From Kuschelorhynchus macadamiae (taxonomy: Eukaryota; Arthropoda; Insecta; Coleoptera; Curculionidae), in contig JAUTXW010002188.1 in NCBI GenBank assembly GCA_030620095.1, forward strand, positions 53,501-117,500: a stretch of 64,000 nucleotides of DNA. Reading direction: 5' to 3'. The number at the start of each line of letters is the position of its first letter. Within the stretch, counting starts at the first letter, position 1. Below, in pieces: positions 57,043-64,000 of the stretch. The notes beneath the pieces were generated by a model. That model ran no database searches and had not been told where the DNA came from. It worked only from the letters and a program-made list of their open reading frames with translations. The position numbers and the translations under genes were made by a program.

Positions 57043-58316
57043 CTTTTGATTTTTTTTCCAGAAAGATACTCTAAAATTAGTGTCTGCCATACACCTTTGG
57101 ACTACAGGCGTTTAAAACGTTTTGACATTTTAAAAGTTAGTGACGAACAAAAATTAATTGTGTCATTAAAACCAGGAGAAACGAATATCCAGTATTATGT
57201 TACAAATGAAGACTTGTTTGATATACTTTCCAAGACTCACATAAGAAACGGTCAATGGAGGAAGAACACGAATGCTTAAAGAATTGCAAATTAAATACAA
57301 AAATATTACTTATGAAATTGTAATATTGGTAAAAAGGTATTGTTGTTATTAAGATATTAAGCCGTTTTAATAGATTTGCAGTCAAAGAACGATGGGGTTT
57401 ACAAATGTATAATGGTAAATTAAGATCAATTAACCAAATTTGTCCAGTAGCGACCATTCAAAACCAAAAGAGCAGAAAAGTAGCATATCACCTTCAATTT
57501 TTTTTATTATTTGGTGCTATATTGCATTCAGATTATGGCAGAGAGTTCAGGAACCGAGTCATATCTGAACTATACGCTATGAGGAAAGATGTTAAAATAG
57601 TGCACGGAAAGCCTTGTCATAGTCACAAGTTTAGTCGAAAGAGCCAATTTACATTAATTTGCACAATTACACATAAAAAATATGTTGACAGCATGGATGC
57701 ACGATAATGATTCGAATAAATGGTCAGACGGTTTGTCGTTTGTCCAATTCGCCAAAAATACAACTGATCATGAAGGAATACGCCAGAGTCCATATGAAGC
57801 CCTGTTTGGCGTTAAACCAAAAAGAGTCATAGCGCCTTTGTCTCTCCCTTGCGGGCAAATCACGAACATTGAAACCGAATAACAACCAGAAAATTACATC
57901 AATACCTTGGATGGTGACCATATTGATGACTATGTTTCAAATGATAGCGACATGGATGACCCAAATACCAATTCACAACCTTTACTTCAGGTCTTCGCGT
58001 TTTGTCTTTATCTCAAGCACTGACTGGATAGCACCAGCTAATTTATTCAAACCGAGTAGCCGCAAAAGAAAATTTTCTACTTCAAGCAACAAAAATGTTG
58101 CGAACGTCAAACAAAAAGTTTCCACCGACCCAAATTGGTGATACCGTAAGAAGTAAAGTCCCTGACATCGATCGTGGTCGTACAGACCCACGAAATTATT
58201 AGTGACTGTTGGAATAGAGGATTCGGACCGTTATAAATTAGCAAACAAAAATGTCACTTTAAAGCAACATTTTACTCGTAATCAATTCGCAAGAGAAGCA
58301 GCTTGGTTTGTTTAAT
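57043..58316 (+). pseudogene. KRBA2/SCAND3-type integrase remnant
   Basis: Pieces in several plus frames form one degraded gene: DYRRLKRFDILKVSDEQKLI and IQYYV.NEDLF (57090-57220). The integrase core follows: HLTKFV-like and RPFKTKRAE (57425-57475), HSDYGREFRNRVISEL (second Asp here Asp-Tyr-Gly), KIVHGKP, WMHDNDSNKWSDGLSFVQFA and HEGIRQSPYEALFGVKPKR. A C-terminal VPDIDRGRTDPRNY block ends it. This order matches the retrovirus-like integrase found in KRBA2-like proteins and the transposons behind them. The zinc finger and first catalytic Asp are not visible. Many frameshifts show it is dead. Confidence 0.75.
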
Positions 58317-59234
58317 TCTGAGGTACACTGTTTTTAAAAATAAACTTGAAACGTCAAATTTGAAATAAAAAAAAAAGAAAAATACCAGTTCACAAATAGT
58401 AACTAAAAATCAACAGGTATTAGCTTTTTTACTTATGGGCTTTATATGCGATTAGATAATCTTTTACGGTCATAAAACGACCCCTCCAGCCGGAAGTTTT
58501 TTGTGCCTAAATTGTTAGATCATTTTCAACGCAAATTGTCGGCTGAGACGAATTTTTTTTTGTAAACTAAATTCTTATGTTAAAGTTCATTTCCTTACAA
58601 CACCTGCCGATAAACTCACTCTCGTACCAAAAAATGGTCCGAACGGGACCGGATGTTGTTTATGAATTGCGTAATTAGTTTTTCTATTCTGAAAATAAAA
58701 TAATTTTCGTAAATTCTCGGTCTCAGCTTTAAATAAAAACATCAACGATTTACTGTTATTTTTTCTATTTTTAGTCAGGGTTCTTATGTAAGTTTGACTA
58801 AATAAATCTCGCTATTTATGTGATTATTACTAGATTATTTAAATATATATTGTGCTAATTTGCCCAAGTGATACCACATACAGTGCCATGCTAAAGTTTT
58901 TCTATATAGACTATAGATATTTTAAAGCGTCTGTTTTTACTAGATTTTTTTTTAGAAAATTTATAATTGTTATTTTAACGTTATATGGCTTAAAATATTT
59001 ATGTAAACTACCAACAATCTGAAGTGGATTCTGCTCTCCTTCTAAACTTTTTTGTAAAGTATTTTAACATTTATATTTTTAAAACATATTTTGTATAATC
59101 CTTTCAACTCCTATAAAATAAAAATGGGTTCGAACACATTTAATACCAAACGAACTTATGTTAGAAGGCACATTACTCGCGTAAATAATTGAATGACCAC
59201 GATGCAGCTATACGACAAATATTGAACTATTCAA
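58317..59234. other. No recognisable gene
   Basis: AT-rich 3' sequence after the integrase remnant; no motif noticed. Confidence 0.4.
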
Positions 59235-59745
59235 GTTAAGATATGATCAGGTTTTTCAGTCTTCAAATAAATATCAAGATATTCGGGATCAAAATGAATC
59301 CGTAATACCAGTAGATATCCTTGATAGTGGGGATCGTTTTACAATAGAAAATGTAACAGAAAAAATTGTAAATAAATCTGTAAATATAAGTGGCATTTCT
59401 CAAAATACCTTGAGTTCTCAAAAAATGGACAATATAATTATTAATATTAATCAAATGTATATAATAAAAGACAGTATATACTTTCCTGTTCTAACTAACA
59501 TGTAAACTGCTTCAAGTATCATTAGATATTACAAATTTAAAAAATTCCTAATCGGTGCAGATTGTTACTATGATCTTCTGCAACATGGTATGTATCAGTT
59601 GGGGCAAAACTTACCTATTTTACAAAACACATTTGAGATGGATTATAGCTGGAAAAGCTCCAGTTTCTCAAATTCCGAATGAATCAATTTCTATAGTTGC
59701 TAAATCACGTAGACAAAATTCTGCTTTGAAGTAAAATTGGAGACA
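59235..59745 (+). pseudogene. BEL/Pao-type polyprotein fragment (protease region)
   Basis: A plus-strand frame gives LIGADCYYDLLQHGMYQLGQ and LPILQNTF. After a one-base shift it gives WIIAGKAPVSQIPNESI. The pattern LIGAD.(F/Y)(Y/F)D.L..G....G...P.LQ.T.FGW...G is typical of the peptidase-like region (DUF1758) of BEL/Pao retrotransposons. The upstream 59240-59500 frame is coding-like but unassigned. No RT follows. Confidence 0.6.
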
Positions 59746-59876
59746 AGTCAACTCAAATCTAACTCTAATTGTTTTAATTTTTAAAAACAAAAATCTCTAA
59801 GAATAACGACATGCCAAGTCGTGTTCGAACTTTTATGATTCTACATGTCGTATACCTCATTACAATTTTCACTTAT

Positions 59877-60003
59877 AATCTCCCTAGTGCTTGAATTATT
59901 ACCGGAAACCTTTTTGAGTACACGAATTTTTTCGAAAAATTTTTTAAAAAATTTATGAACGAGAAAAACTTCCGGTAATTAATTCAAGCACGCGAGGGAT
60001 TCG
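59877..60003. repeat. Hairpin repeat of about 127 bp
   Basis: The left part (TGCTTGAATTATTACCGGAA) is mirrored by the right part (TTCCGGTAATTAATTCAAGC), with outer CCCT/AGGG. Centre near 59940. Confidence 0.8.
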
Positions 60004-60324
60004 GTAAGAAAATTTCACAGCTAAATAAAATAAATAAATATTAATTTCATCTGACATTTAGATTATTCTAAGACATAACAAGAATAAGTTTTTTTGAGAA
60101 ATATTTTATTGTGTCGTGAAAGTTAGTAGGTAAGTAGGTTATTTAAAAATGTTGCGATTTGGAAATGAGAGTAACGAAAATATTAGAAAAGACTTCAGAA
60201 ATTAATATCACAAAATACGAAGAAAAGCAAAACTTAGTGTGTGGAGACAATTTTCGTAGTTTTGTAATTTTCGAATTTTGAAAAATCGTACTATATCAAA
60301 AATCCGTCAATTTCTATTCAAACA

Positions 60325-61256
60325 TTGAGTCAAATTATAAAAGATTACGCTTTTAATATGATGAAAAGAAACTCTCAAAATTATAAAGAAAGCGTAGTAA
60401 AGGTTATGCGGAATAGTACGGCAAAGCAATTGCAAGAAAAGTTTTATAATCAGTACAAAATCAAATTTAATCCATTTTCTGATCCAGAGTTTGCAGCCAC
60501 CAGAACAGCTAGAGATTCAAAACGCAAGCATCCACAAAAAGATTCTTGCAAAAGAAAAACAAGTTCAACAGCATTATCTAACCAAGAGTTTCCAAAAATG
60601 ATAGTTATCTGTGATGAAAATTCCCCACAAGGTTTGCACCGAAAATTGTTTTATGTCGCTTCTTACGAGCTTGCGTGGAGAGGAGAAGGATCTTCAGTTT
60701 GTATACCATATTTTATGGAAGAAACTGACAACAAAGGTAATTTAACTGGACGGATTGAGTACAATCCAGTATTTTCTAAAACTACTCAGAGTGGTTCAAA
60801 AAAATTATGTGTCAGTAAACGGTTAGTAACAAATAATGAAAATCCTGAAATATGCCGTGTTCGGTTACTTAAAAAATTGTTGACTAAAAGAGACAGCCAT
60901 ATAAAAACTGAAAAACTATTTTTAACGCCAAATCCAAATTGGAACTGCCCTGAATCTAAAGGATGATATAAGAATTGCTTTGTCGGAAAAAAATACAATA
61001 TCCACTTGGTTCAAATCAGCGGGAGCTAGTATTGGTATTGACATAAAAAAAACTAAAATAACAAATCACTCAGCTCGAGCAACAGTGGTTTCCAATTTAG
61101 CTAAGCGTAAGAAATAATGAACAACAACTTATTAAAATAACAGGACATAGCAATAGTCAATCCATTAAGCGATACCTCCAGTTGGATGCTGAACATTATC
61201 AAGATATAATGGGAACTGCAATAGAACCATCACGAATAGCATCCCCTTTTCGATAA
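60325..61256 (+). pseudogene. Crypton-like tyrosine recombinase
   Basis: The frame 60325-60966 encodes FYVASYELAWRGEGSSVCIP, GRIEYNPVFSKTTQSG, CRVRLLKKLL and TEKLFLTPNPNW. A TGA stands where the following Trp codon is expected. Beyond it a shifted frame supplies KITNHSARATVVSNLA and ITGHSNSQSIKRYLQLD. The late blocks hold the R of HxxR, the GH(S) and the Tyr (R-Y) of tyrosine recombinases. ELAWRG...EYNPVFSKT...NP.W is the arrangement seen in Crypton-derived (DUF3504-like) proteins. It would cut and rejoin DNA for element movement. At least one stop and two shifts inactivate it. Confidence 0.72.
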
Positions 61257-61570
61257 GTGGTTTAAATCAGGCATCAAGTGTTTATAACAATTGTGTATTT
61301 AATGTTACAAATAATAATAACCAAGATTTTTTTTAACACAGGCCAGCTCATTATTTTCGCAATGGAAATACCCTCCCAATAATAAAAAAATATTCGAAAA
61401 GCTCTAATACGTACTATTTTTTAATAGCCTAATTAGAACCTTTTATATTGGCAAGTAAACAATTTTATCGTGGGGCGGCTAAAATGAGTCCATTTTACAA
61501 CGGAAAAATTACCTAGACTGGGTTGTTTACAAGATTAAACATAAAATAAAGATTAAACATCACTCTTCTG
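61257..61570. other. No recognisable gene
   Basis: Short AT-rich spacer between two element remnants. Confidence 0.45.
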
Positions 61571-63078
<1,508 letters not shown>

Positions 63079-63097
63079 CATACATATATATAAGGTA

Positions 63098-63590
63098 CTG
63101 TAGGGTAACAAGGCCGGCCATGTAATAAGGCCGAACATTTATAAAATACAAAACACGTTCACAATTGACACATCTAGCGCCACCTGTATTAGGAGTCTTA
63201 AACTAATGCGAATAATGCAAAAATGCAGCCAGTGTCCCTTCCCGATCGGCTGTGTGCAAGTGTTAGATTAGTGAGTTCTAATTTATTTCTGTTTTTATAA
63301 GAAACAACCGTAAACGGTAAGTAATATTTTCCTTGTAAGACTATATGGGACTCTATATTAGGTGTCAGTTAGTAAAGTTGATGTTAATTAGAGGCTGAGT
63401 TAGTTATTAGATATTAATATGATATTTGCTAGATGAACCTAACCTTAAAATGTCGATGGTATGCTTTCCAGGTGATAAAGCCCCGGCCTTATTACCTGCC
63501 TTAATTGTGATCTGCCATTAAAATTCATGTCATGCAATAAGGCCGGTTACAAAATTGTATGTAACACCATTTTTTTTATCTTGCAGCTAT
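63098..63590 (+). promoter_or_regulatory. Left end and 5' region of a pogo-type transposon
   Basis: The sequence after a TA dinucleotide (63096-63097) reads CTGTAGGGTAACAAGGCCGG. Copies of the word ATAAGGCCG occur at about 63126 and 63538 and inverted (CCGGCCTTAT) near 63484. Repeated subterminal words of this kind can be transposase binding sites; the element start is inferred from the TA target preference of the family. Confidence 0.45.
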
Positions 63591-64000
63591 GGGAAAGAAA
63601 AATCGGGGCATTAGGGCCAATTGGACGGAAGACATGATGGAAGAAGCCTTGCAGTTTTTAAGACAGGGTCATTCGCAAGAATCAGTGGAACAACGTTGCG
63701 GCATTCCGCGCCGAACACTAAGAAACCATCTTAAATCTGGTTCAACAAAACGATCATTGGGAGCAAAACCCATATTGAACGTTGACCAAGAAAAGGACTT
63801 AGAGGAGAAAATCATCAGATTTGCGAAGAAAGGATTCCCGCTAACTTCAAAAGTTTTACGTCGCAGTGTTTTCAAATTTTGTGAAGCGCTTGGTGTTCCA
63901 CATAAATTTAATAAAAACGCTCAACTAGCGGGTAAGGAATGGTACCGATCATTCTTAAAACGCCATCCGAATATTTCACAACGACGAGCTCAACAACTGA
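63591..64000 (+). CDS. Pogo-type transposase, N-terminal part (runs off the window)
   Basis: ATG 63591 opens a frame uninterrupted for 136 codons to the window end. It starts MGKKNRGIRANWTEDMMEEA. Residues about 10-55 form a psq-type helix-turn-helix (EEALQFLRQGHSQESVEQRC then GIPRRTLRNHLKSG). Residues about 60-136 form a CENPB-type DNA-binding domain (LEEKIIRFAKKGFPLTSKVL, GKEWYRSFLKRHPNI). This pair of domains is the hallmark of pogo/Tigger transposases and derived jerky-like proteins. The DDE catalytic domain would lie beyond base 64000. Lack of lesions, in contrast to almost everything around it, suggests a young copy. Confidence 0.88.

Overview
The window is about 64 kb of AT-rich arthropod (almost certainly insect) nuclear DNA. 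It is built nearly entirely of transposable elements and endogenous Maverick/Polinton (adintovirus-like) DNA. Grounds for this: short spliceosomal introns (57-81 nt), TATA plus TCAGT-type initiators, seven long (TA)n tracts, and remnants of many eukaryotic transposon classes (Ty3/gypsy, BEL/Pao, LINE, hAT-like, P/THAP-like, pogo, Crypton-like, KRBA2-type integrase). I cannot name the species. No host single-copy gene, tRNA, rRNA or CRISPR array was recognised.

Region 1 (1-7350) holds pieces of one or two defective Polintons. First comes the C-terminal part of a double-jelly-roll major capsid gene. Next is an accessory block of about 2.07 kb present twice in tandem, with a plus-strand gene homologous to the gene downstream of the capsid at 20 kb and a spliced minus-strand nucleotidyltransferase-like gene with its own TATA/Inr promoter. 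A roughly 50-bp tandem repeat follows, then a PolB gene whose catalytic core has been excised so that its N-terminus runs straight into its C-terminus. A two-exon gene of unknown role ends the region.

Region 2 (7366-21572) is a much more complete Polinton/adintovirus-like element. On the plus strand it has protein-primed-type PolB, a BIR-domain gene, two accessory genes, a phospholipase A2-cysteine protease fusion, penton-like and small basic proteins, the major capsid protein and the DIQGF-family gene. On the minus strand it has a chromodomain integrase, two coiled-coil proteins, a conserved structural-type protein, the FtsK/HerA packaging ATPase and three small genes. Together these would supply replication, integration, packaging and capsid maturation. 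Most long genes carry stops or frameshifts, so the element is a decayed insertion; the PLA2-protease and BIR genes are notably intact. No terminal inverted repeats were found.

Region 3 (22313-33000) is gene-poor and holds a (TA)n tract, several fold-back/MITE-like inverted repeats and a roughly 3.8-kb unit bounded by inverted repeats containing a THAP-domain remnant. Region 4 (33001-43554) is a Ty3/gypsy-like LTR retrotransposon on the minus strand, with about 2.25-kb LTRs, inserted into a (TA)n tract. Region 5 (43555-64000) is a mosaic: piggyBac-like and LINE remnants, a 9.65-kb interval bounded by hAT-like ends with a near-perfect 8-bp target duplication, a large palindrome with a (TA)n centre, a KRBA2-type integrase, a BEL/Pao fragment, a Crypton-like tyrosine recombinase, a multi-copy arthropod Cys-rich gene and the start of an apparently intact pogo-type transposase running off the window end.
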